10,136 nucleotides of DNA from an uncultured Selenomonadaceae bacterium (GCA_905233325.1 CAJODU010000058.1:1-10136); one strand, 5' to 3'; shown: positions 1 to 7,299, counted from the first letter of the stretch. Numbers and translations: made by a program. Notes: a model not told the origin generated them from the letters alone.

Positions 1-2
1 CT

Positions 3-106
3 TTTAGATACATTTTTGTTGAAACGGAAATCTAACCGCTGAGGCTATTTTAGAAGAATTTGCAGTCAAAGTCAACAAATTTTGTGCCTTATATCCCCAA
101 AATTAA
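3..106 (+). pseudogene. Possible 3' end of an unidentified gene, frame broken
   Basis: Two short open stretches in different frames can be joined. From the left edge one frame reads FRYIFVETEI and stops at 33-35. The frame one base back reads NLTAEAILEEF... to a TAA at 104-106. Adding one base near 24-28 would make a single C-terminal tail of about 34 residues running to position 106. I do not recognise the family, no start is in view, and the piece is too short to name. It may equally be non-coding. The terminator at 133-167 lies just downstream and would separate it from the convergent ptsI. Confidence 0.25.
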
Positions 107-132
107 AATTAGGGGTAGAAAGGAAAATATAC

Positions 133-167
133 AAAAAAAGTCCCACCTTGAGCTATTCTCAGTGGGA
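133..167 (-). terminator. Intrinsic terminator downstream of ptsI
   Basis: On the minus strand a stem forms between TCCCACTGAG and CTCAAGGTGGGA around a 5-base loop, with a two-base bulge in one arm. It is followed by C and seven T (A-run at 133-139 on the + strand). It begins about 45 bases after the ptsI stop codon. Read on the + strand the stem is followed only by a weak ATTTAATTT tract, so it may also stop transcripts coming from the left edge. Confidence 0.85.
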
Positions 168-212
168 TTTAATTTATTCAGTTTTTCATTAATTTCTATC
201 TGACGCTCAAAT

Positions 213-1919
213 TTATGCAATGGTTGAAAGATAGGCTTTGATTTCGTTGCCGTCTTCCATTTCCATAACCTTGTCAAGAATCTCTTTGGCCTTAGATGAG
301 GAGATGTTGCGAATACGCTCTTTAACTCTTGGAATCGACGGAGCGGACATTGACAATTCTTTAATACCCATAGCCATGAGGAGAATTGCAGCGTTAGGAT
401 CGGACGCCATCTCACCGCACATTCCAGCCCATTTGCCTTCCTTGTTGGCTGATTCGATTGTCCTCTTGATGAGGCGAAGGACTGCAGGATTGAAGTGATT
501 GTAGAGATATGCAATTTGAGCATTGCCGCGGTCGACTGCAAGGGTGTACTGAACGAGATCGTTAGTGCCAATGCTGAAGAAGTCAACATACTTTGCAAGG
601 ACAGGTGTCATAACAGCGGCGGCAGGGGTCTCGACCATGATACCAAGCTGGACATTATCAGCATACTCTTTGCCCTCGTGGACGAGTTCAGCTTTTGCCT
701 CTTCAACGAGTTTCTGAGCGGCCTTAAATTCTTCAACATTGATAACCATCGGGAACATGATTCCGGCTTTACCGAATTTACCGGCACGGAGAATGGCCTT
801 CAACTGCGGCATGAAGAGATCGCGACGCTGCAAGCTGATACGAATTGCACGGTAACCAAGGAAAGGATTCTCTTCAGTACCGACCTGGATATAAGGCAGA
901 GGCTTGTCACCGCCAATATCCATAGTACGGATAACGCAAAGGTGTCCGTTGCACTTCTCAACGGCGGCCTTGTACTCTTTGAATTGATCTTCCTCTTTGG
1001 GAATGTCTGTCTTACCCATGAAGACGAACTCAGAACGGAAGAGACCGACGCCCTCCGCACCGTAGTTGCTGGCAGCGTCGACATCAGCCGGTGAGCCGAT
1101 ATTTGCAACAAGTTCAACCTTAACGCCGTCAGTGGTAATTGCCGGCAGTTCTTTAAGTGCTGCATAGTGGGCTTTGAGCTCTTCTTGTTTCTTAATCTTG
1201 ACATCATAGCTGGCACGCTCTTCATCAGTCGGACGAATGAGAATGTCACCGGTGTCACCGTCGATGATGACAGGATCTCCATCAGCCATCTTTTCGATTG
1301 CATCACCAACGCCAACGATTGAAGGAATGGCACGGGTTTTTGCAATGATGATAGCATGGGAAGTGGTTGAACCTTGTCCGAGGATAACACCGGCGATCTT
1401 TTCAGAAGGCAGACCGGCAATGACGGAAGGTTCAATCTCCAGACCGGCAACAATGACCTTTCCTTCGCCGATCTCTGGTTCTTTAATTCCGAGAATGTAT
1501 TTTGCAATGCGCTTTCCGACATCACGCATATCAACAGCACGACCGCGGAAGTATTCATCTTCCATATTCTCAAAAAGTTGGGCTTGAGTCTCATAAGCAT
1601 TGAGGACAGCTCTCGGAGCACTGCCTGCCTTATCGACTTCTTCATCAATCATTCCGCTCATTGCAGGGTCTTCAACCATCATGCGATGTGCTTCAAGGAT
1701 TGCAGCCTGTTCCTTCATATCTTTCTTGTTGAGGTCATCAATAGTTTTGACGAGATTTTCAGCAACTTTCACTAATGCGTCAGCAGCAATCTTCTTTTCT
1801 TCGGGTTTCTTCTTAGGTTTATAGTCTTTGAGATAACCGTCAAGGTTTTGCCCTGCGAGCATTATTTTACCAACAGCGATACCGGCAATTACGCCTTTAC
1901 CTTTCATTTTCTCTGCCAT
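213..1919 (-). CDS. ptsI: PTS Enzyme I (phosphoenolpyruvate-protein phosphotransferase)
   Basis: Enzyme I takes the phosphoryl group from phosphoenolpyruvate and passes it to His15 of HPr, the first step of PTS sugar uptake, in the cytoplasm. The protein is 568 residues, normal for the family. The N-terminal HPr-binding and phosphohistidine domains contain the active-site motif GQGSTTSHAIIIAK with His188. The C-terminal PEP-binding TIM barrel shows GLFRSEF (292-298), the GTNDLVQY segment (451-458) and the conserved Cys501 in AGMCGEMA. The ATG start is preceded by GGAGGAG (1926-1932) with 6 bases of spacing. ptsH lies 136 bases upstream in the same direction, so the two are probably co-transcribed, with hairpins between them. 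There is no sign of damage. Identification is near certain. Confidence 0.97.
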   Translation of the reverse strand: MAEKMKGKGVIAGIAVGKIMLAGQNLDGYLKDYKPKKKPEEKKIAADALVKVAENLVKTIDDLNKKDMKEQAAILEAHRMMVEDPAMSGMIDEEVDKAGSAPRAVLNAYETQAQLFENMEDEYFRGRAVDMRDVGKRIAKYILGIKEPEIGEGKVIVAGLEIEPSVIAGLPSEKIAGVILGQGSTTSHAIIIAKTRAIPSIVGVGDAIEKMADGDPVIIDGDTGDILIRPTDEERASYDVKIKKQEELKAHYAALKELPAITTDGVKVELVANIGSPADVDAASNYGAEGVGLFRSEFVFMGKTDIPKEEDQFKEYKAAVEKCNGHLCVIRTMDIGGDKPLPYIQVGTEENPFLGYRAIRISLQRRDLFMPQLKAILRAGKFGKAGIMFPMVINVEEFKAAQKLVEEAKAELVHEGKEYADNVQLGIMVETPAAAVMTPVLAKYVDFFSIGTNDLVQYTLAVDRGNAQIAYLYNHFNPAVLRLIKRTIESANKEGKWAGMCGEMASDPNAAILLMAMGIKELSMSAPSIPRVKERIRNISSSKAKEILDKVMEMEDGNEIKAYLSTIA

Positions 1920-1955
1920 ATACTACTCCTCCAACAACACCATTTTATACACAAA

Positions 1956-1984
1956 AGGAGCCGACGCAATTAACGACGCCTCCT
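1956..1984 (-). promoter_or_regulatory. Hairpin between ptsH and ptsI, close to ptsI
   Basis: On the minus strand AGGAG pairs with CTCCT and the inner bases continue the stem with two symmetric mismatches (ten of twelve positions paired), closing on a TAATT loop. TTTTGTG follows, so it resembles a weak or leaky intrinsic terminator. It lies about 24 bases before the ptsI ribosome binding site. By inference it could reduce read-through from ptsH to ptsI or protect the ptsH mRNA end. I cannot tell which from sequence alone. Confidence 0.5.
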
Positions 1985-2000
1985 CTCTCAATTACTGAAT

Positions 2001-2035
2001 AGGAGCAAGAGGACGCATTATTGCCCCTTGCTCTT
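2001..2035. promoter_or_regulatory. Hairpin downstream of ptsH with T-run on the + strand
   Basis: GAGCAAG (2003-2009) and CTTGCTC (2027-2033) are perfect inverted repeats, extended by an A-T and a G-U pair. Six T follow on the + strand (2034-2039). In ptsH mRNA (minus strand) the stem is preceded by an A-run and not followed by T, so it is not a classical terminator for ptsH. It would instead stop + strand antisense transcripts or act as an mRNA-stabilising stem after ptsH. Confidence 0.5.
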
Positions 2036-2055
2036 TTTTCTTGTCCTGACTGTTT

Positions 2056-2322
2056 TTATTCCTCACCGAATTTGGAATCAATGAGAGCCTTCAATTCTTT
2101 GACAGCCTCAGCTTCGTCCGGACCATCAGCAACGAGAGTGACTTCTGTGCCTTTAACAAGACCCATGCTCATGATCATGAGAATGCTCTTTGCGTCAACG
2201 GTTTTGCCCTTAGCTTTAATTTGAATCTTGGACTTGAAGGACGATGCCTTCTGCACAAAAACTGATGCAGGACGTGCATGAATACCGGTTTTGTTTTCAA
2301 TAGTGGTTTTTGCTTCTGTCAT
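2056..2322 (-). CDS. ptsH: PTS phosphocarrier protein HPr
   Basis: HPr is the small cytoplasmic phosphocarrier between Enzyme I and the sugar-specific Enzyme II proteins. The protein has 88 residues, the usual length. The active-site segment GIHARPAS contains His15 (phosphorylated by Enzyme I) and Arg17. The segment DAKSILMIMSMG carries Ser46, the site phosphorylated by HPr kinase/phosphorylase in Firmicutes, where HPr-Ser-P acts with CcpA in catabolite repression. That regulation is established for the family and inferred here. The ATG follows a purine-rich AGGAGAGGG site (2329-2337). ptsI follows in the same direction. I found no clear sigma-A promoter in the AT-rich region upstream (2340-2500), although one is expected there. 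Confidence 0.97.
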   Translation of the reverse strand: MTEAKTTIENKTGIHARPASVFVQKASSFKSKIQIKAKGKTVDAKSILMIMSMGLVKGTEVTLVADGPDEAEAVKELKALIDSKFGEE

Positions 2323-2513
2323 TACTAACCCTCTCCTATCTTCTTAGAGAAATTTCAATTCAGAATGCCTGTTAGCAAACTTCAATCTTTTTAATAGCTA
2401 TTTCTCTATAACTTTTAATATTCCTTCTTTTTAATAAAAAAATTTTAAAATTTTCTGCAACTTTTAATTTTGAAAAAATTATGAAAAAACGAGAAATTTA
2501 AAAATATCACGCC

Positions 2514-2542
2514 TTTACAAAATTTTTGATTCATCGTATAAT
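2514..2542 (+). promoter_or_regulatory. Sigma-A promoter of the P1 peptidase gene
   Basis: TTTACA (2514-2519) and TATAAT (2537-2542) are separated by exactly 17 bases, giving 11 of 12 consensus matches. Transcription would start near 2549, leaving a leader of about 58 bases. A perfect inverted repeat overlaps the -10 box and is listed separately. Confidence 0.8.
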
Positions 2543-2551
2543 ATTGAATCA
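2527..2551. promoter_or_regulatory. Inverted repeat over the -10 box, candidate operator
   Basis: TGATTCA (2527-2533) and TGAATCA (2545-2551) are perfect 7-base inverted repeats with an 11-base spacer that contains the TATAAT box. The placement is that expected for a repressor site. A second palindrome, ATTGATCAAT, lies at 2564-2573 in the leader. The region is AT-rich, which raises the chance of accidental dyads, and no regulator gene is in the window. Confidence 0.35.
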
Positions 2552-2606
2552 TTGTTTGAAATTATTGATCAATGCAATGTGAATTTGATTGGAACGGAGT
2601 GTTGTT

Positions 2607-3653
2607 ATGAAAAAATTATTCAAATTTCTGATTTTGATTTTAATTTTGATTGGAATGAATAATATGAGTGTTGAAGGTGCTGATTTTAAGGAAATTTCAT
2701 TGACTGATCTCAACGATGTCTGGTTTGGCAATGCTCAAGATGACAAGGCTAAAACCGGCGTGACGGTTGCGATCTTTCCAAAAGGTGCGGCTGTCGGTGT
2801 TGATATAAGCGGCGGCGGACCCGCTTCACGCGAGACACCTGTAATATCACCGACAACCAACCCGACGCCTGTCAATGCAATAGTCCTTGCCGGCGGCTCG
2901 GCTTATGGACTTGCTGCAAGTGACGGCGTGATGAGCTGGCTTGAGGAGCAGAAGATTGGTTATGATACCCGCGTGGCACTTGTCCCTATAGTCGTTCAAA
3001 GTGACATTTTCGATTTATCATACGGCAGCAACAAAATTCGCCCTGACGCGAAAATGGGCAGGGCGGCTTGTGAAAATGCAAAACGTCGCGAAGATATTAA
3101 AAGCGGCTCATTCGGTGCAGGAACCGGCGCAACTGTCGGCAAGCTCCATGGTATGGATCGCTCAATGAAGTCAGGGCTTGGTGTCTATGCTGTCCAAATT
3201 GGTGAAATTAAACTTGCGGCAATCGTCGTTGTAAATGCTCTTGGTGACGTTTACGATGAGCGCAACGGGCAAAAAATCGCCGGTCTTATGACTGAAAACA
3301 GAAAAGGATTTTCTGATACTCGCAGCGAATTATACAAATTAACTACTCAGACGGATTTATTTAATCACGAAAACACAACCATTGGAATGATTATCACAAA
3401 TGCCGCCTTTGACAAGGCACAACTTACAAAAATTGCCTCAATGACGCAAAACGCCTATGCTCGCAGCATTAAACCTGTCGGCACTCTTGCTGATGGTGAT
3501 ACGATTTATGCAGCGTCAATCGGCGAAGTCAAGGCTGATTTAAATATGATTGGAACGCTTGCAAGCGAGGTTATGAGTGAGGCAATCCGCCGTGCCGTTC
3601 TTTCCTCCAAGATTAACGATTCCGAATATCTTGCCAACTGTTGGAGACCTTAA
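2607..3653 (+). CDS. P1 family (DmpA/S58) self-processing peptidase, exported
   Basis: Family members are aminopeptidases or amidases that cleave themselves to expose an N-terminal Ser or Thr nucleophile. The true substrate here is unknown. The 348-residue protein starts with a signal peptide (MKKLFKFL then a run of Ile/Leu, likely cut after Val-Glu-Gly at residue 24). Family hallmarks are the early SGGGPASRET segment, VLAGGSAYGLAASDGVMSWL, GSFGAGTGATVGK and VVNALGDV. The likely self-cleavage site is Asn256-Thr257 in ENTTIGMIITNA, which resembles the Asn-Thr site of the DmpA-family member ThnT. ATG 2607 is preferred over the in-frame TTG at 2589 because CGGAG (2595-2599) sits 7 bases upstream and the signal peptide starts there. 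The gene has its own promoter. Its stop overlaps that of the convergent alpha/beta hydrolase gene. Confidence 0.88.
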   Translation: MKKLFKFLILILILIGMNNMSVEGADFKEISLTDLNDVWFGNAQDDKAKTGVTVAIFPKGAAVGVDISGGGPASRETPVISPTTNPTPVNAIVLAGGSAYGLAASDGVMSWLEEQKIGYDTRVALVPIVVQSDIFDLSYGSNKIRPDAKMGRAACENAKRREDIKSGSFGAGTGATVGKLHGMDRSMKSGLGVYAVQIGEIKLAAIVVVNALGDVYDERNGQKIAGLMTENRKGFSDTRSELYKLTTQTDLFNHENTTIGMIITNAAFDKAQLTKIASMTQNAYARSIKPVGTLADGDTIYAASIGEVKADLNMIGTLASEVMSEAIRRAVLSSKINDSEYLANCWRP

Positions 3654-4525
3654 TCATTGATAAATGGCTCAACAACTGACCAGACGGCGTCAAAATTCTC
3701 CAAAAAACAGGCGTGTCCTGCATTAGGAATGATTGACAGGTGAGCATCGGGCAATTCGTAAAATGCAGCAATAGCCGTCGCCATTGGTGAATTTGGATCT
3801 TTCTCACCGTTGACCACAAGTACGGGACAAGTTACCTTTGAGAATGTCTCCTTGCTGATGACTGCGCCATTCCACATCTTTTCGTACATACGCAGCATTT
3901 CCTGCCAACGCTCAGGCTCCGGCATTAGTTTACCTTGTTGATCGCAGAAATCCTCGTCAAACCTATTCCAGCTTGCCAGATTGAAGATAAAAAATTTATT
4001 TGTAGCTAAAACCTCACCGGCACCGATGGCAACCAACTTCTTGACACTTGAGGGATAGTTCACCGCGAAGGAATAAGCGGAATAGCCGCCGTCACTGAAA
4101 CCTATCATTTTGACAGCTTGATTGATACCGGCGTCTTTGAGTACAGCTTGAATGTCGTCGGCTCTTTGCTTTAAAGTGAAAGGCGTTTCTCCAATTTCTG
4201 ATTTACCGTGACCGCGTGTTGAGATAACTATGACTTGATTGCTGTCTTTTAATTCATCAATGAAACAGCCCATTTCATAGGCACAGCCCAGACCGCCGCC
4301 GTGAAGGACAACAATAGGATCACCTTGCCCGTAAACTTCGTAGTAAATCTTGGCGTCGTCGGTTTTGGCGTAATGAGCGGCTTGGGCGTTGTCGCCGTAA
4401 GGTATTTCACTTGACATCATCTCCGGCGTCTGATTGAAATATCTCAACGCCTCCACTTCAGAGTTACTGAATGTCATCAAACTTGCACTCAATGCCATTG
4501 TTGTCAATATTTGCCTGATTCTCAT
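3650..4525 (-). CDS. Exported alpha/beta hydrolase
   Basis: This is an alpha/beta-fold hydrolase of 291 residues. The substrate (ester, amide or lactone) cannot be read from sequence. An N-terminal signal peptide (MRIRQILTTMALSASLMTF) probably ends at Val24-Glu-Ala26, placing the enzyme outside the membrane. The oxyanion-hole motif HGGG is at 75-78, followed by STRGHGKS (102-109). The nucleophile elbow is GFSDGG with Ser144, the acid is probably Asp243 in NGEKDPNSP, and the base is His271 in NAGHACF. The triad is thus complete. Residues 170-225 form the cap region. The ATG has GGAGG (4534-4538) 8 bases upstream and a strong promoter behind it. It converges on the P1 peptidase gene and diverges from the DUF3298 gene. 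Confidence 0.9.
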   Translation of the reverse strand: MRIRQILTTMALSASLMTFSNSEVEALRYFNQTPEMMSSEIPYGDNAQAAHYAKTDDAKIYYEVYGQGDPIVVLHGGGLGCAYEMGCFIDELKDSNQVIVISTRGHGKSEIGETPFTLKQRADDIQAVLKDAGINQAVKMIGFSDGGYSAYSFAVNYPSSVKKLVAIGAGEVLATNKFFIFNLASWNRFDEDFCDQQGKLMPEPERWQEMLRMYEKMWNGAVISKETFSKVTCPVLVVNGEKDPNSPMATAIAAFYELPDAHLSIIPNAGHACFLENFDAVWSVVEPFIND

Positions 4526-4567
4526 TTATATAACCTCCATTTATTTCTGAAACTTTTCTTTGTAAAC

Positions 4568-4596
4568 ATTATATATTTTTCGTCATTACAAGTCAA
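4568..4596 (-). promoter_or_regulatory. Sigma-A promoter of the alpha/beta hydrolase gene
   Basis: On the minus strand TTGACT (4591-4596) and TATAAT (4568-4573) are 17 bases apart, 11 of 12 consensus positions. Transcription would begin near 4561, giving a leader of about 35 bases with the GGAGG site inside it. I found no comparable promoter on the + strand for the divergent gene in this 135-base gap. Confidence 0.8.
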
Positions 4597-4660
4597 TTCA
4601 AAATCATCAAAGGTGGTGGTGCCTGTTGATTGGTAAGACGATGAAAATGAGGTGAAGTAT

Positions 4661-5851
4661 ATGTACAAGTTGAAATGTTTAGCACTGACGCTGCTCATGA
4701 CTTTAATATTCTGCGGACAAGTCGAGGCAAAGGAAGTCAAGCCGCTCTTCGGATTATATAAAATAGTCTCCAACGAGGCCGATGAGTTGTTAGATCAAAA
4801 CTGGACGCGAATATATATGACCGAAGAGGCGGGTAAGGCTTATCCAAATCTCCGTAAAGCCATTGACAAATATGGCGAGAAGTTACATGAAGATGCTATG
4901 GCTAGAGATCGAAAATATCATGAGGATGCTCTTTCACTTAAACAAGAGATGCCGGCAGAGTATTTCAGAGCGTTTTATGATCATTCAGATATTACCGTTC
5001 GCCGTGCAGATTCTGTTGTGTTAAGCCTTTTGGAAGATACCGCTGACTACATGGGCGGTGTACACGGTATGTACGGCTACTTCGGCGTCAACTTCGACAC
5101 TGAAACCGGCAAGCGTCTCAAAATCTCCGACGTCTGCACAGACGCTGAAACACTGCTGAAGGCGATTATGACAAGACTTCACGAAGATGCACCGCGCTCT
5201 CCTTTCGAGAACGCCGAAGAACATATCATGGAAAGTATCGTCAAAGACGAGCTCAACTTCACGATTGACCCTGCCGGTATTTCCGTTTACTTCAATCCCT
5301 ACGAGATCGGCAGCTATGCTGAGGGTCTCTTTACCGCAACGCTCCTCTTCAGCGAATACCCTAACCTCTTCAAAGACAAGTATAAGCAACTTCCTTCAAC
5401 CTACTGCGAGACGTTGACGCTGCACTATCCAAATATTGTGTCCTTCAAAAGCGGTATGAGGAACTATGTGCAAGTCTATATTGATGACAGCGGTTTATAT
5501 AATATTGCTTGCGGCGGCGGCACTGCTGAGGATCAAAGTGGTCTTCAAGGTCTCAAGCCGCCTGTCCTTGCTCATATGGCAAACGGCAAGAACTATCTCT
5601 ATATTGACGGCTACATTGAGGGCAAAGGTCGCGAGTTGCACGTCTACAATATTTCTGACAACAATCTTGAATTAGTCTGGGTGCTGCCCTGCACTTTCAA
5701 GGATATGAACACCATTAAATATGAGACTTGGTTCCTTCCGACCGATCCTAACAACATTCAATTCTACAGCCGTGAATCCATTGAGGCGGGAGGTACTCCG
5801 ATGAATCATCAAGGCACAATAAAAGCTGACGGCTCATTATCATTCAGTTGA
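4661..5851 (+). CDS. Exported DUF3298 (RsiV C-terminal-like) protein
   Basis: The function is unknown. The protein has 396 residues. A signal peptide (MYKLKCLALTLLMTLIFCGQVEA) is probably cut after Ala23. The Cys at 18 is not in a proper lipobox. The middle shows two DUF3298 hallmarks: GGVHG (132-136) followed by VNFDTETGKRLKISDV, and FTIDPAGISVYFNPYEIGSYAEG spanning 200-222. DUF3298 is the extracytoplasmic domain of the anti-sigma factor RsiV, which binds lysozyme, and also occurs alone in secreted proteins. Here there is no cytoplasmic sigma-binding part, so an anti-sigma role is unlikely. The C-terminal 170 residues are not recognised. ATG 4661 is preferred to the in-frame GTG at 4652, because that GTG lies inside the ribosome binding site GAGGTGA (4649-4655). 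The SGNH hydrolase gene follows after 11 bases. Confidence 0.82.
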   Translation: MYKLKCLALTLLMTLIFCGQVEAKEVKPLFGLYKIVSNEADELLDQNWTRIYMTEEAGKAYPNLRKAIDKYGEKLHEDAMARDRKYHEDALSLKQEMPAEYFRAFYDHSDITVRRADSVVLSLLEDTADYMGGVHGMYGYFGVNFDTETGKRLKISDVCTDAETLLKAIMTRLHEDAPRSPFENAEEHIMESIVKDELNFTIDPAGISVYFNPYEIGSYAEGLFTATLLFSEYPNLFKDKYKQLPSTYCETLTLHYPNIVSFKSGMRNYVQVYIDDSGLYNIACGGGTAEDQSGLQGLKPPVLAHMANGKNYLYIDGYIEGKGRELHVYNISDNNLELVWVLPCTFKDMNTIKYETWFLPTDPNNIQFYSRESIEAGGTPMNHQGTIKADGSLSFS

Positions 5852-5862
5852 GGTGAAGGATT

Positions 5863-6810
5863 ATGAGATATACATTTTTAAATATTTTTATTTCCTGTCT
5901 CTTAATGTTGATGATAAATATTGCTGAAGCTGAAGAACAATTCCGTGCTCCAATCCCTTCCGCTGAATTTGAGTATATGGAATATTTTCCGCTTTATCCT
6001 ACCTATTCCTGGCAGCCGATTGCAAATACCAAATTCTACGAGGTGCAGGTCATTCGTCAAGAGGGGCATAAGGAAATTGTATATCGTGATTTGACGAATA
6101 CTGAGGCACTGGATCGCGTTACGGACTCCAAGCCCTTCACTGAAGTCGGCAACTACTACTGGCAAGTCCGCGTTACTGATAAATCAGGCAATCCTCTTTC
6201 ACCGTGGTCAATCAAGAAGTATTTCAAAGTCACTGCGCCGACAACCTTCGCTGCACTCGGTGACAGTATCACTCACGGCGGTGCCTCATTCATTCCCGCA
6301 GGACAGTTGAGCTGTCAATGGGAGACTTTTTGCGATGTGCCTGTCAAAAATCTCGGACGCAGCGGTGATACTACTGAGATGATGTTGGAACGTTTCGACA
6401 GAGATGTCCTGCCCTTCCGCCCCAAGGTATTGCTGATTCTCGGCGGTGTCAACGATATTCGCGGAGGCAAGAAAGCGGAAGAAGTCATCAAGAATCTGAC
6501 TGCAATCAATGAAAAGTGCCTTGCCAACGATATAACGCCGGTTTTTGTGGCGGTCACTTCAATGAATCCCAAGATCATCAAGGCCTATTTGACAGACGGC
6601 GACTGGCAAAGGGAACGTGTTAAGCTGAATCTGTGGATCAACGAAAATTCCTACAGTCTGGACTTTAATGAATTGCTCAATGATTCGGACGGCTACCTTA
6701 AAGTTGAATACACGCCGGACGGTCTCCACCCCAACTTGAGAGGCAAGCGGATTATGGGCGAGGTTATCAATGAGTATTTGCAGGAGGCTTTTCCTGAGTT
6801 GTTGCAATAG
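5863..6810 (+). CDS. Exported SGNH/GDSL hydrolase with an FnIII-like N-terminal domain
   Basis: This is a 315-residue lipase, esterase or deacetylase-type hydrolase, probably acting outside the cell on an acyl ester or acetylated glycan. The substrate is inferred only in these general terms. A signal peptide ends near Ala-Glu-Ala23. Residues 40-125 look like a fibronectin III-type beta sandwich (YPTYSWQPIANTKFYEVQV, NYYWQVRVTDKSG, SPWSIKKYFKV). The SGNH domain follows: block I ALGDSITHGG with Ser135, block II NLGRSGD with Gly165, block III LGGVND with Asn197, and block V DGLHP with Asp286 and His289. All catalytic positions are present. The gene lies 11 bases after the DUF3298 gene, whose TGA stop overlaps this gene's AGGTGA ribosome binding site (5851-5856), so translation is probably coupled. 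A terminator follows. Confidence 0.9.
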   Translation: MRYTFLNIFISCLLMLMINIAEAEEQFRAPIPSAEFEYMEYFPLYPTYSWQPIANTKFYEVQVIRQEGHKEIVYRDLTNTEALDRVTDSKPFTEVGNYYWQVRVTDKSGNPLSPWSIKKYFKVTAPTTFAALGDSITHGGASFIPAGQLSCQWETFCDVPVKNLGRSGDTTEMMLERFDRDVLPFRPKVLLILGGVNDIRGGKKAEEVIKNLTAINEKCLANDITPVFVAVTSMNPKIIKAYLTDGDWQRERVKLNLWINENSYSLDFNELLNDSDGYLKVEYTPDGLHPNLRGKRIMGEVINEYLQEAFPELLQ

Positions 6811-6814
6811 TCAT

Positions 6815-6857
6815 AAAAAATCAGGTGGACATTCTCCCGAAGGTGTCCACCTTTTTA
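6815..6857. terminator. Bidirectional intrinsic terminator
   Basis: AGGTGGACA (6823-6831) and TGTCCACCT (6844-6852) form a perfect 9-base-pair stem. On the + strand five T follow (6852-6856), ending the DUF3298-SGNH operon. On the minus strand the A-run at 6815-6820 supplies six T, ending the tsaE-tsaB-rimI-cupin transcript. It sits in the 57-base gap between the two convergent stop codons. Confidence 0.92.
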
Positions 6858-6867
6858 TATTGTTTTT

Positions 6868-7299
6868 TTATTTCAATTTGCCATATTCTTCATCAGTGAC
6901 AGGCTCCAGCCACTCATTGCTTGGATTTTCTCCGGGGATCTCAAAGGCAAGATGTGAGAACCAACTGTCGGGTGCGGCTCCGTGCCAATGCTTTGCATTT
7001 GCCGGAATGGTAATCACTGTTCCGGCAGTCATCTCAATGGGATCTTTGCCCCACTCTTGATAGTAGCCTCTGCCGCCGACGCAGATCAGCATTTGACCGC
7101 CGCCTTTGTCCGCATGATGAATGTGCCAGTTATTCCTGCAACCGGGTTCAAAAGTAACATTAAAAATTGGGAATTCCTTACCGGCAACAGGTGCAAGGTA
7201 ACTTTGACCTTTAAAATATTTTGCATAGGCGTCGTTTTTCTGACCGATTGGAAAAAAAATGCTCTTTTGATAATCTTCCATTGTTTGATTAGTACTCAT
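6868..7299 (-). CDS. Cupin-domain protein, possible separate product
   Basis: An internal ATG at 7299, in frame with rimI, has a good ribosome binding site (GTGAGG, 7308-7313, 8 bases spacing) and would give a free 143-residue cupin. Its N-terminus, MSTNQTMEDYQKSIFFPIG, fits the start of stand-alone small cupins. The two conserved cupin motifs are NNWHIHHADKGGGQM (His59, His61 and His62 are possible metal ligands, Gln69 also) and IPANAKHWHG (His104, His106). The function is unknown. Related cupins bind a metal and are often annotated beside carboxymuconolactone decarboxylase or oxidoreductase genes. Whether the protein is made alone, as the fusion, or both cannot be decided here. Confidence 0.55.
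   Translation of the reverse strand: MSTNQTMEDYQKSIFFPIGQKNDAYAKYFKGQSYLAPVAGKEFPIFNVTFEPGCRNNWHIHHADKGGGQMLICVGGRGYYQEWGKDPIEMTAGTVITIPANAKHWHGAAPDSWFSHLAFEIPGENPSNEWLEPVTDEEYGKLK

Noticed and set aside
800..1648. A 282-codon minus strand frame inside ptsI, plus long + strand frames opposite ptsI
   Set aside because: They lie wholly within a well conserved gene in other frames and show no domain or ribosome binding site.
3634..3644. Palindrome CCAACTGTTGG near the end of the peptidase gene as a terminator
   Set aside because: There is no loop and no T-run on either strand, and it lies in coding sequence.
4652..4660. GTG 4652 as the start of the DUF3298 gene
   Set aside because: It lies inside the GAGGTGA ribosome binding site that serves ATG 4661.
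4661..4730. Lipoprotein signal in the DUF3298 protein (Cys18)
   Set aside because: The residue before Cys is Phe rather than Gly, Ala or Ser, and a good signal peptidase I site follows at Val-Glu-Ala.
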